Origin: an uncultured Candidatus Melainabacteria bacterium
Lineage (GTDB): Bacteria; Cyanobacteriota; Vampirovibrionia; Gastranaerophilales; Gastranaerophilaceae
Length of the DNA: 17,884 nt
Reading direction: 5' to 3'
Assembly (NCBI GenBank): GCA_937895785.1
Contig: CALBKW010000083.1
Coordinates: 1 to 17,884, forward strand
Part shown: positions 1-5,615 of the stretch, piece by piece
Layout: every line of letters begins with the position of its first letter
How positions within the stretch are numbered: the stretch's first letter is position 1
The notes under the pieces: model-generated
What the model saw: only the letters and a program-made list of their open reading frames with translations
Databases searched by the model: none
Told to the model about the DNA's origin: nothing
Program-made: the position numbers and the translations under genes

Positions 1-1
1 A

Positions 2-952
2 TTCCTTTCACCTTGGTATGAAAGAGGCGGTATGAAACCTGCTGATGAAAACGATAAACCAGTATTCGTTGGAAGATTTAATATTGGTGCAATTAGCTTA
101 CACTTACCAATGATTTATGCTAAAGCTCAAAAAGAAGGTAAAGATTTCTATGAAGTTCTTGATTACTATATGGAAATGATTAGAAACTTACACAAACGTA
201 CTTATGATTATCTTGGCGAAATGAGAGCGTCAATTAACCCTCTAGGTTTCTGCGAAGGTGGTTTTTATGGCGGTCACTTAGGTTTACATGACAAAATTAA
301 ACCTATCTTAAAATCTTCAACAGCATCATTTGGTATTACAGCATTAAATGAATTGCAAGAATTATACAATGGAAAATCTCTTGTTGAAGACGGTCAATTT
401 GCATTAGAAGTTATGGAATACATCAACAAGAAAGTAAACCAATTCAAAGATGAAGATGGAAACTTGTATGCAATTTATGGTACTCCAGCAGAAAATCTTT
501 GCGGTTTACAAGTTAAACAATTCCGTAAAAAATATGGTGTAGTTGAAAAAGTTTCAGACAGAGGTTATGTTTCAAACAGTTTCCACTGTCATGTTACAGA
601 AAAAATTGGACCTTTAGAAAAACAAGATTTGGAAGGTCGTTTCTGGGAATTGATGAACGGTGGTAAAATTCAATACGTAAAATATCCAATCTCTTATAAC
701 ACAAAAGCAATCGAAACTTTGATTAAAAGAGCAATGGATAAAGGTTTCTATGAAGGTGTAAACCTATCACTTTCATACTGTGATGATTGCGGTCACCAAG
801 AATTGAATATGGATGTATGTCCAAAATGCGGTAGCAAAAACCTAACAAAAATTGATAGAATGAACGGCTACTTGTCATATTCAAGAGTTAAAGGTGATAC
901 TCGCTTGAACGAAGCAAAAATGGAAGAAATCAAAGATAGAGTAAGTATGTAA
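2..952 (+). CDS. nrdD: Anaerobic (class III) ribonucleoside-triphosphate reductase, C-terminal part
   Basis: This enzyme reduces ribonucleoside triphosphates to deoxyribonucleotides in the absence of oxygen, using a glycyl radical. The reading frame is open to the left edge: the codons before the first ATG (at 32) read FLSPWYERGG, so that ATG is internal and the gene starts outside the window. The visible part keeps the catalytic barrel region (KPVFVGRFNIGAISLHLPM). Near the C-terminus lie four cysteines (CDDC at 779-790, then CPKC starting at 818) that form the family's zinc site. The glycyl-radical loop is RMNGYLSY, with the radical glycine codon at 866-868, followed by the usual C-terminal tail. 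The activase gene nrdG lies downstream, which fixes the assignment. A structured element begins at the stop codon. Confidence 0.96.
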   Translation, partial: FLSPWYERGGMKPADENDKPVFVGRFNIGAISLHLPMIYAKAQKEGKDFYEVLDYYMEMIRNLHKRTYDYLGEMRASINPLGFCEGGFYGGHLGLHDKIKPILKSSTASFGITALNELQELYNGKSLVEDGQFALEVMEYINKKVNQFKDEDGNLYAIYGTPAENLCGLQVKQFRKKYGVVEKVSDRGYVSNSFHCHVTEKIGPLEKQDLEGRFWELMNGGKIQYVKYPISYNTKAIETLIKRAMDKGFYEGVNLSLSYCDDCGHQELNMDVCPKCGSKNLTKIDRMNGYLSYSRVKGDTRLNEAKMEEIKDRVSM

Positions 953-1090
953 TAGAATTTTCGGTAGGGCGCAGTGTGAACGTAAGTGAACCCAGCCCAT
1001 CTGAGCAAATAGCCTTTTGGAGAGCAAATTTGAGCAAAGCGAAAATTGAAAGCAAAAATAATAAGGCTATGCAAACCCGAATAATTCTAT
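952..1090 (+). ncRNA. Structured RNA-like element, copy A
   Basis: An 8-bp outer stem (ATAGAATT 952-959 with AATTCTAT 1083-1090) continues into TTCGG 960-964 pairing with CCGAA 1077-1081, with one bulged T. Inside, GGGC and GCCC enclose a small hairpin AC-GTAA-GT with a GNRA tetraloop. A second arm pairs ATAGCCTT with AAGGCTAT and has a long, further-paired apical insert. Copy B at 3041-3133 has the same core but different, still complementary, stem sequences. Similarity continues past the stem: TAGACTT at 1098-1104 matches TAGACTT at 3142-3148. The left arm starts at the last base of the nrdD stop codon, so this would sit in the nrdD-nrdG intercistronic RNA. The + orientation is inferred from the host genes and from GNRA loops reading correctly on this strand. 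RNA family unknown to me. Confidence 0.7.
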
Positions 1091-1143
1091 ATGGCTCTAG
1101 ACTTCCCGTTAAACGCAAGAGAACAGGACAGTAAGTAATATTA

Positions 1144-1172
1144 ATGGGTTTTGATTTTTAATCAAAGCCCAT
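1144..1172. repeat. Hairpin in the nrdD-nrdG intergenic region
   Basis: Thirteen bases at 1144-1156 pair with 1160-1172 across a TTT loop, with a single G-T wobble. No T-run follows on the + strand, so it is not a typical intrinsic terminator. It could stabilise the nrdD 3' end or attenuate read-through into nrdG. Confidence 0.5.
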
Positions 1173-1215
1173 AATTATAAAATATAGTATTTGTATAGGA
1201 TTTGGAAAGAGATTA

Positions 1216-1701
1216 ATGAATTACCACAATATTACAAAGGAAGATATGCTTAACGGTGACGGATTGAGAACCGTGCTTTGGGTTGCAGGTTGTAACCATA
1301 AGTGTAAAGGTTGTCAAAATCCGATTACTTGGGATGAAAAAGGTGGATTACCTTTTGATAAAGAGGCAGAAGATGAATTATTTGAAGCTTTAAAAGTTCC
1401 AAGTATTTCAGGCATAACTTTTAGTGGTGGAGATCCTTTATTCCCAAATAACCGTTCAGAAATCTTTAGATTGATTAAAAAGATAAAATCAGAACTTCCA
1501 GAAAAGACTATATGGCTTTATACGGGCTATTCTTGGGAAGATGTTTGTGATTTAGACGGAATAAAAGATATTGATGTTTTAATTGATGGCGAGTTCGTTC
1601 AAAAGTTGAATGATAACAATTTACACTGGGTTGGAAGTTCAAATCAACGTGTAATAGATGTTAAAAAATCGACTCGTGACAGTGTTATTTTACATGTGTA
1701 A
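1216..1701 (+). CDS. nrdG: Anaerobic ribonucleotide reductase activating protein (radical SAM)
   Basis: NrdG is the iron-sulfur activase that uses S-adenosylmethionine to create the glycyl radical on NrdD. The 161-residue product is the usual length. It opens with the GDGLRTVLWVAGC stretch and carries the radical-SAM cluster motif CNHKCKGC (Cys26, Cys30, Cys33), followed by SGGDPL (71-74 GGDP), the SAM-binding region. The ATG at 1216 follows a GGAAAGAG ribosome-binding site at a normal distance. It lies 263 nt after nrdD and is probably co-transcribed with it through structured element A, because no convincing own promoter is visible. No clear terminator follows. Confidence 0.95.
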   Translation: MNYHNITKEDMLNGDGLRTVLWVAGCNHKCKGCQNPITWDEKGGLPFDKEAEDELFEALKVPSISGITFSGGDPLFPNNRSEIFRLIKKIKSELPEKTIWLYTGYSWEDVCDLDGIKDIDVLIDGEFVQKLNDNNLHWVGSSNQRVIDVKKSTRDSVILHV

Positions 1702-1763
1702 ATGAGAGTAAAAAGGCTTGAAAGTCCTTATTGCAAAAGAATATGGGCTCGATATTGACGTCC

Positions 1764-1785
1764 GTTAATTGTTAACAAATGTTAA
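1764..1785. promoter_or_regulatory. GTTAA repeats with palindrome upstream of the sigma-gene promoter
   Basis: Three GTTAA words start at 1764, 1771 and 1781. The middle one sits in the perfect palindrome TTGTTAACAA (1769-1778). A reverse copy lies at 1813-1817. They fall about 50-70 bp upstream of the -35 box, a plausible activator site. The word ACAAATGTTAA (1775-1785) recurs at 17522-17532. No regulator can be assigned. Confidence 0.3.
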
Positions 1786-1834
1786 ATAAAAGAAGAAAAA
1801 AATAAACTTATCTTAACATTACTTCACAAAAGGG

Positions 1835-1863
1835 TTGAAATTTTTATATAAATCTGATATACT
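1835..1863 (+). promoter_or_regulatory. Promoter of the sigma factor gene, extended -10
   Basis: The -35 TTGAAA (1835-1840) and -10 TATACT (1858-1863) are separated by exactly 17 bp, and a TG one base before the -10 makes it an extended -10 element. Predicted transcription start is around 1870, giving a leader of about 270 nt. This is the strongest vegetative-type promoter in the window. Confidence 0.75.
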
Positions 1864-1868
1864 AAAGA

Positions 1869-1884
1869 TATACAAATTATATAC
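1869..1884. promoter_or_regulatory. Near-palindromic 16-bp motif at the predicted transcription start (copy 1)
   Basis: TATACAAATTATATAC begins at about +1 of the sigma-gene promoter. The identical 16 bases occur at 17508-17523 over the expected -35 region of the peptidase gene. With one more flanking base, the second copy is a 17-bp dyad that matches its own reverse complement at 14 of 17 positions. It looks like an operator for a shared repressor; the protein is unknown. AT-rich composition raises the chance of coincidence. Confidence 0.4.
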
Positions 1885-2140
1885 TTCGTTTTGCAAGTTA
1901 AGAGGTCTTGCATAAGAAATTTTTAAAAGTCTGTTTTTAATTTATTAATTACCACCACAAAAAAGAGAAAGTACGAAGAAGATTCGTGCAGCTTAGTTCG
2001 TCTGTTAAAAATTATGTTTTAATGGCTTACTTTGTCATGCAAAAATGTTGATTTTTTGAAAATCGTCGTTATAAATAAAATAAAAATTAAAATCGAGAGA
2101 ATAAAATGAGAGTTGAATATTAGAATGAGGAGAGATGCTT
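1885..2140 (+). other. Long 5' leader of the sigma factor mRNA
   Basis: About 255 nt lie between the operator-like motif and the start codon with no convincing small ORF. Local hairpins are visible: 1971-1977 with 1983-1989 (7 bp, one wobble, loop GAAGA) and GATTTT 2050-2055 with AAAATC 2059-2064. TTAAAA/TTTTAA pairing lies just before the latter. Such a leader could carry post-transcriptional control. It matches no riboswitch class I recognise. Confidence 0.35.
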
Positions 2141-3040
2141 ATGAAAAATTGTCCTGTTGAAATGAAAAAAAGTTTTACAAACCCTGCAAAATCAGAAGTT
2201 TTAGCTAGCGATAATGATACAACTTTATCATTATATGTTAGAGAATTAGCTTCAATCAAATCATTATCACCTTTAGAAGAAAAAGCAGTTGCAAAAAGAG
2301 CTCAAGAAGGCGATAAAGAAGCTAAAAAACAATTAGTTCAAGCTAACTTAAAATTAGTTATTACAATTGCTAAAAAAGCAATTCATATGTCTAGCTTACC
2401 TTTAATTGATTTAATCCAAGAAGGCAACTTAGGTTTGATGATTGCTGCAGAAAAATTTAATTACAAATTAGGCTACAAATTCTCAACTTATGCAAGCTGG
2501 TGGATTAAACAATCTATGTTCAAAGCTATTTCTGAACAAGGTCACTGCATGAAAATTCCTGTATACATCCAAGAAACATTATCAAAATTCTCTAAAATCA
2601 AATCAGAAATGGAAAGAGAATACAATTGCCAAGTAAGAACTCAAGATGTAGCAGAAAAAATGAACATTTCTGCTGACAAAATTGATACATACTTAGCTGC
2701 ATATTCAAAATCAGTTTCATTAGAAGGTGGTTTTGAAAACGATAACGGTAAAGAAACTTCATTAGCTGATATTTTGGCAGATGACAGAGCAAGCGTACAT
2801 TCAGCAGTTGAATATGAAGGCTTGAAAAATGATATCGAAATGGTTGTTTCAACATTAAAAGAACGTGAACAAGAAGTTGTAAAAATGCGCTATGGCTTAG
2901 GCAACATGGCAAAAAGAACTTTAGAAGAAATTGGTAACATTTATGGCGTTACAAAAGAATGCATTAGACAAACTGAATTAAGAGCATTGAAAAAAATGAA
3001 AGCTCAAGGTCAAGACGTTTTAGCTTGCTATATTGATTAA
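2141..3040 (+). CDS. RNA polymerase sigma factor, RpoD/SigA family, group-2-like
   Basis: The 299-residue protein has region 1.2 (LYVRELASIKSLSPLEE), full region 2 (ANLKLVITIAKK, LIQEGNLGLM, KFSTYASWWIKQ), region 3, and a region 4 helix-turn-helix (TLEEIGNIYGVTKECIRQTE). It lacks the long region 1.1 of a housekeeping sigma, so it is most likely an alternative group 2 factor. The DNA-reading helices are diverged. After WWIKQ the sequence is SMFKAISEQGHCMKIP instead of the usual AIxRAIxxQxRTIRIP, and the -35 helix has TKECIRQTE instead of TRERIRQIE. The first possible ATG (2135) lies only 2 nt after the AGGAG site at 2128-2132, whereas the ATG at 2141 lies 8 nt after it, so I chose 2141. It is monocistronic, with structured element B and a terminator downstream. 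Confidence 0.92.
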   Translation: MKNCPVEMKKSFTNPAKSEVLASDNDTTLSLYVRELASIKSLSPLEEKAVAKRAQEGDKEAKKQLVQANLKLVITIAKKAIHMSSLPLIDLIQEGNLGLMIAAEKFNYKLGYKFSTYASWWIKQSMFKAISEQGHCMKIPVYIQETLSKFSKIKSEMEREYNCQVRTQDVAEKMNISADKIDTYLAAYSKSVSLEGGFENDNGKETSLADILADDRASVHSAVEYEGLKNDIEMVVSTLKEREQEVVKMRYGLGNMAKRTLEEIGNIYGVTKECIRQTELRALKKMKAQGQDVLACYID

Positions 3041-3133
3041 TTGACTTTTCGGAAGGGCGCCGTGTGAGCGAAAGCGAACCCAGCCCGAAAGGTGGAGCAG
3101 GACGTTACTCCTGCGACAACCCGAATAAGTCAA
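3041..3133 (+). ncRNA. Structured RNA-like element, copy B
   Basis: The outer stem is TTGACTT (3041-3047) with AAGTCAA (3127-3133), then TTCGG (3048-3052) with CCGAA (3121-3125) and the same bulged T as copy A. Inside are GGGC/GCCC, a GC-GAAA-GC hairpin with a GNRA loop where copy A has AC-GTAA-GT, and a short arm GCAGGA/TCCTGC where copy A has a long one. The element starts at the base after the sigma stop codon. GACTTTTCG occurs at 3043-3051 and again at 3144-3152. It lies in the sigma mRNA 3' UTR, upstream of the terminator at 3286. Confidence 0.7.
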
Positions 3134-3200
3134 GCTATGATTAGACTTTTCGTAAATATAGCAAAAATACACCGTATCTGTTAATAAATAAAATGCACTC

Positions 3201-3234
3201 ATTCAATATTCAACAAACAATTCAACATTCAACA
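3201..3234. repeat. Short degenerate ATTCAAC repeats
   Basis: ATTCAAT, ATTCAAC, AATTCAAC and ATTCAAC follow one another in the 3' UTR of the sigma gene, and a purine-rich stretch (3240-3275) comes next. No coding potential or known function is apparent. Confidence 0.4.
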
Positions 3235-3285
3235 TAAGCGAGAGAGAACAACGAGAAAAGAGAAAGAAAATAAGGTTAAAATGTA

Positions 3286-3320
3286 GCGGGCGATGATGAA
3301 ATCATCGCCCGCCTTTTTTC
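3286..3320 (+). terminator. Intrinsic terminator after the sigma gene and element B
   Basis: A perfect 12-bp GC-rich stem (3286-3297 with 3301-3312) closes a GAA triloop and is followed by CTTTTTTC. It lies between convergent genes and may weakly act on the response-regulator transcript as well, but the T-run favours the + direction. It defines a 3' UTR of about 250 nt for the sigma mRNA, or the end of an RNA released from element B. Confidence 0.93.
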
Positions 3321-3370
3321 GTACATAGAAGAAATAACAAATAATATATACTAATAATTTGAGAAGTTAA

Positions 3371-4048
3371 TTATACGAGTCCTTCTTTTACAGCCTTAAC
3401 GGCAGCTTGAACGCGGTCACTTACGCACATCTTTTGTAGGATTGAGCATACATGGGCTTTTGCCGTGTGAACTGAAACGATTAGTTCTTTAGCGATTTCA
3501 GTGTTACTTTTGCCCATAACTAAGTGTTTTAATACTTCAAATTCTCTTTCTGTTAGTGGAACTCGTCCTTCTTGTGACATAGAGTTTGAAAGAACTCTAG
3601 TGCTTTCGACTTTTGGAAAGGAATTTAGTGCCATTTGAGCTACCTCTGGGTCAAGCCAACAAACACCTTTTGCAACATCTCTAACCACGTCAGCAAGTTT
3701 TGTTGGGTCAATATCTTTTAAGCAATAAGCTGTTGCTCCAGAAGTTAATGCTGCGAGGACTTCTTCTTCTCTATCGTGAGAAGTTAGAGCTATAACTTTA
3801 ATTTTAGGATTAATTTCTTTAACTTTAACGGTCGCCTCGATGCCATTCATTTTTGGTAGACCTAGGTCCATTAGAACGACATCTGGGTTATGTTTTCTTA
3901 TAGTATCTAAACCTTCAAATGCATCTTCGCATTCGCCGATTACTTCAATGTCAGGATTGGCATTTAGTGCGCATCTCAAGCCAACTCTTGTTAGTTTGAA
4001 ATCTTCAATAATAACTACTGATATTGTTTTTGTTTGGGGTAATGACAT
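3371..4048 (-). CDS. Two-component response regulator, NarL/FixJ (LuxR-HTH) family
   Basis: The 225-residue protein has an N-terminal receiver domain and a C-terminal LuxR-type DNA-binding domain. The acidic pocket is Glu15-Asp16, the phospho-acceptor is Asp61 in VLMDLGLP, the switch threonine is Thr89 (ALTSHD) and the conserved lysine is Lys111 (YCLKD). The C-terminal domain (about 160-225) reads LTEREFEVLKHLVMGKSN, then EIAKELIVSVHTAKAHV. All phosphorylation residues are present, so it should answer to a histidine kinase, but none is encoded in the window. The ATG has an AGGAGA site just upstream on the minus strand. It is monocistronic and convergent with the sigma gene. A clear -35/-10 pair is not visible upstream. 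Target genes are unknown. Confidence 0.93.
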   Translation of the reverse strand: MSLPQTKTISVVIIEDFKLTRVGLRCALNANPDIEVIGECEDAFEGLDTIRKHNPDVVLMDLGLPKMNGIEATVKVKEINPKIKVIALTSHDREEEVLAALTSGATAYCLKDIDPTKLADVVRDVAKGVCWLDPEVAQMALNSFPKVESTRVLSNSMSQEGRVPLTEREFEVLKHLVMGKSNTEIAKELIVSVHTAKAHVCSILQKMCVSDRVQAAVKAVKEGLV

Positions 4049-4237
4049 TGTAACTCTCCTTTTCTTATTACAATTCTATTAAATGACATTTTCTTTCATT
4101 TTGTAATTAACCACCCGTCTAGTATTATGTTAGCTAGGTGACTAATGTTTTGATTGAAAGGGCTTAATATCATCAGACTAAAGCATATAGGTAGTAATAT
4201 TTTTAGAGGATTTGTCTATGTCGGTAAAAACATGTTC

Positions 4238-4266
4238 TTGATTAAAAATTTTTTCTATTATAAAAT
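4238..4266 (+). promoter_or_regulatory. Promoter of the omega-like/PNP operon
   Basis: TTGATT (4238-4243), a 17-bp spacer, then TAAAAT (4261-4266) places transcription start about 20-25 nt before the ATG at 4296. Spacing and hexamers agree with the other promoters in this window. Confidence 0.55.
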
Positions 4267-4295
4267 TAAAAACGAAAGAAATATGAGGTTTTAAA

Positions 4296-4544
4296 ATGGA
4301 TCAAATTATTAGAGTTGCATGGGATTTAAACGAAAATACAGAAAATAGATACCAATTAGTGTATGAAATTGCTGAATTGGCTAAAAAATTAGTAGATGAA
4401 AACCAAGCAAGAAAAGCTAGAGAAGATGCTTTTGGCTTTGATGAATACAATAACTTTGATAACTCTTATAAAAAAGAAAATCCGGTAGAACACGCAATTA
4501 TGGTAAAAGCGTCTGAAGCCGATGATAATAGACTTGTTGGTTAA
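4296..4544 (+). CDS. rpoZ: Probable RNA polymerase omega subunit
   Basis: Omega is a small subunit that clamps the beta-prime subunit and helps assemble RNA polymerase. The 82-residue product has ENRYQLVYEIAELAKKLV (about residues 16-33), matching the omega core NRYRxxxxxAxxAKxx. It then has ENPVEHAIMVKASEAD (about 61-76), matching KPVxxAIxEMSDE of cyanobacterial omega proteins. The region between is acidic and probably a flexible loop. A GAGG ribosome-binding site at 4285-4288 lies 7 nt before the ATG. It is the first gene of a two-gene unit, 44 nt before the nucleoside phosphorylase gene. The assignment is by pattern only; similarity is modest, and an uncharacterised small protein remains possible. 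Confidence 0.6.
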   Translation: MDQIIRVAWDLNENTENRYQLVYEIAELAKKLVDENQARKAREDAFGFDEYNNFDNSYKKENPVEHAIMVKASEADDNRLVG

Positions 4545-4588
4545 TACCGCAAGATAGTGTTTATTATTTATTTAGGAGATTTTGATAG

Positions 4589-5395
4589 ATGCAATTAAAA
4601 GAAACAGTTGATTATATCAACGAAAAAACAAACAACTTTGCACCTGAAATTGCAATCGTTTTAGGTTCAGGTTTAGGTGATTTTGCAGATGATTTCTGTG
4701 ATATCGCATTGTCATACAAAGATATCCCTGGATTTGAAGCTTCAACAGTAAAAGGTCACAAAGGTCAATTGGTATTTGCGACAGTTGCTGGTAAAAAAGT
4801 TGTAATGATGCAAGGTCGTTTCCACTATTATGAAGGACACCCAATTCAAAAAGTTGTATATCCAGTAAAAGTGTTCAAAAAATTAGGCGTAAAAACTTTA
4901 ATCGTAACAAACGCTGCTGGTGGTATCAATAGAACTTTTAATGCATCAGATTTAATGTTAATTACAGACCATATCAACTTCATGCACGTAAATCCATTAA
5001 TTGGACCAAACGATGAAGAATTAGGACCAAGATTCCCAGATATGACAGAAGTTTACAAAAAAGACTTGCAAGAAATTGCAATGTCTGCAGCTAAAAAATT
5101 AGACATCAATTTGAAAAAAGGTGTTTATATGGCTCTTACAGGTCCTAACTACGAAACTCCATCTGAAACAAAAATGGTTGAAATGTTAGGTGCTGATGCT
5201 GTAGGTATGTCAACAGTTCCAGAAGCTATGGTTGCTAACTACTGTGGTATGAAGGTTCTAGGTATTAGCTGTATTTCTAACGCTGCGGCTGGTATTACAG
5301 GTGAAGTTCTTTCTCACCAAGAAGTTATCGAAGCTGCAAATGCAGTAAAAGGTAAATTCAAATCATTGTTATTTGAATGTGTTAAAGCAATGTAG
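4589..5395 (+). CDS. punA: Purine nucleoside phosphorylase, trimeric (PunA/PNP class)
   Basis: The enzyme cleaves inosine and guanosine with phosphate to the free base and ribose 1-phosphate, as part of purine salvage. The 268 residues match the trimeric low-molecular-mass family. Motifs are the phosphate-binding VLGSGLGDF (about 24-32), GRFHYYEGH, TNAAGGIN, TGPNYETPSE (with the purine-contacting Glu) and GMSTVPEAMVAN near the C-terminal third. The ATG is preceded by AGGAGA. It follows the omega-like gene by 44 nt and is closed by a strong terminator. The cytosolic enzyme looks complete, with no signal peptide or missing active-site motif. Confidence 0.95.
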   Translation: MQLKETVDYINEKTNNFAPEIAIVLGSGLGDFADDFCDIALSYKDIPGFEASTVKGHKGQLVFATVAGKKVVMMQGRFHYYEGHPIQKVVYPVKVFKKLGVKTLIVTNAAGGINRTFNASDLMLITDHINFMHVNPLIGPNDEELGPRFPDMTEVYKKDLQEIAMSAAKKLDINLKKGVYMALTGPNYETPSETKMVEMLGADAVGMSTVPEAMVANYCGMKVLGISCISNAAAGITGEVLSHQEVIEAANAVKGKFKSLLFECVKAM

Positions 5396-5415
5396 TCTTT
5401 GAAAATAATTTGTTT

Positions 5416-5452
5416 AAAGCGACGGCGGAGCGAAGCTCCGCCGTCGCTTTTT
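5416..5452 (+). terminator. Intrinsic terminator after the nucleoside phosphorylase gene
   Basis: A perfect 16-bp stem (5416-5431 with 5435-5450) with a GAA triloop is followed by a T-run. It ends the omega-like/PNP transcript. Its GC content is far above the surroundings. Confidence 0.95.
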
Positions 5453-5476
5453 GGTTTTGTCCTATCACTCTGCTGA

Positions 5477-5499
5477 ATAAACGATTGATAATCGTTTAT
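5477..5499. repeat. Perfect 10-bp inverted repeat upstream of the efflux operon
   Basis: ATAAACGATT (5477-5486) is mirrored by AATCGTTTAT (5490-5499) around GAT. No T-run follows, so it is more likely a protein-binding dyad or an RNA hairpin than a terminator. It lies about 120 bp upstream of the TetR-type gene. Confidence 0.45.
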
Positions 5500-5526
5500 G
5501 AGAGGCTTGTTGCGGTATCTTTAAAT

Positions 5527-5555
5527 TTGCCATTAAGTTATAAATTATATTTACT
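5527..5555 (+). promoter_or_regulatory. Possible promoter of the TetR-efflux operon
   Basis: TTGCCA (5527-5532), 17 bp, TTTACT (5550-5555). The -10 is poor (4 of 6 consensus). It would place the start near 5562, just before the dyad at 5580-5614. Confidence 0.35.
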
Positions 5556-5579
5556 TATGTAAAGAATTGGAATTTTAGT

Positions 5580-5614
5580 CTAGAATTTCATTCTGAGTTG
5601 GAATAATATTCTAG
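5580..5614. promoter_or_regulatory. Operator-like dyad directly before the TetR gene
   Basis: CTAGAAT at 5580-5586 is mirrored by ATTCTAG at 5608-5614, and the symmetry continues inward (ATTC... GAAT), with about 12 of 15 positions per arm symmetric. TTGGAAT also occurs twice (about 5567 and 5598). A dyad touching the start codon of a TetR-family gene fits autoregulation by its own product. Confidence 0.5.
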
Positions 5615-5615
5615 T

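Noticed and set aside
1876..2150. Known riboswitch in the sigma-gene leader
   Set aside because: No conserved riboswitch core I know of was found by eye; only simple AT-rich hairpins.
2598..2912. 104-codon frame on the minus strand inside the sigma gene
   Set aside because: Antisense shadow of a conserved gene without its own start signals.
3043..3152. GACTTTTCG direct repeat as a true target-site duplication around element B
   Set aside because: The right copy lies in the conserved 3' part shared with element A, so the repeat is probably internal to the element.
3201..3234. ATTCAAC repeats as a CRISPR array
   Set aside because: Units are about 7 bases with no spacers of regular length and no cas genes; just a short degenerate repeat.
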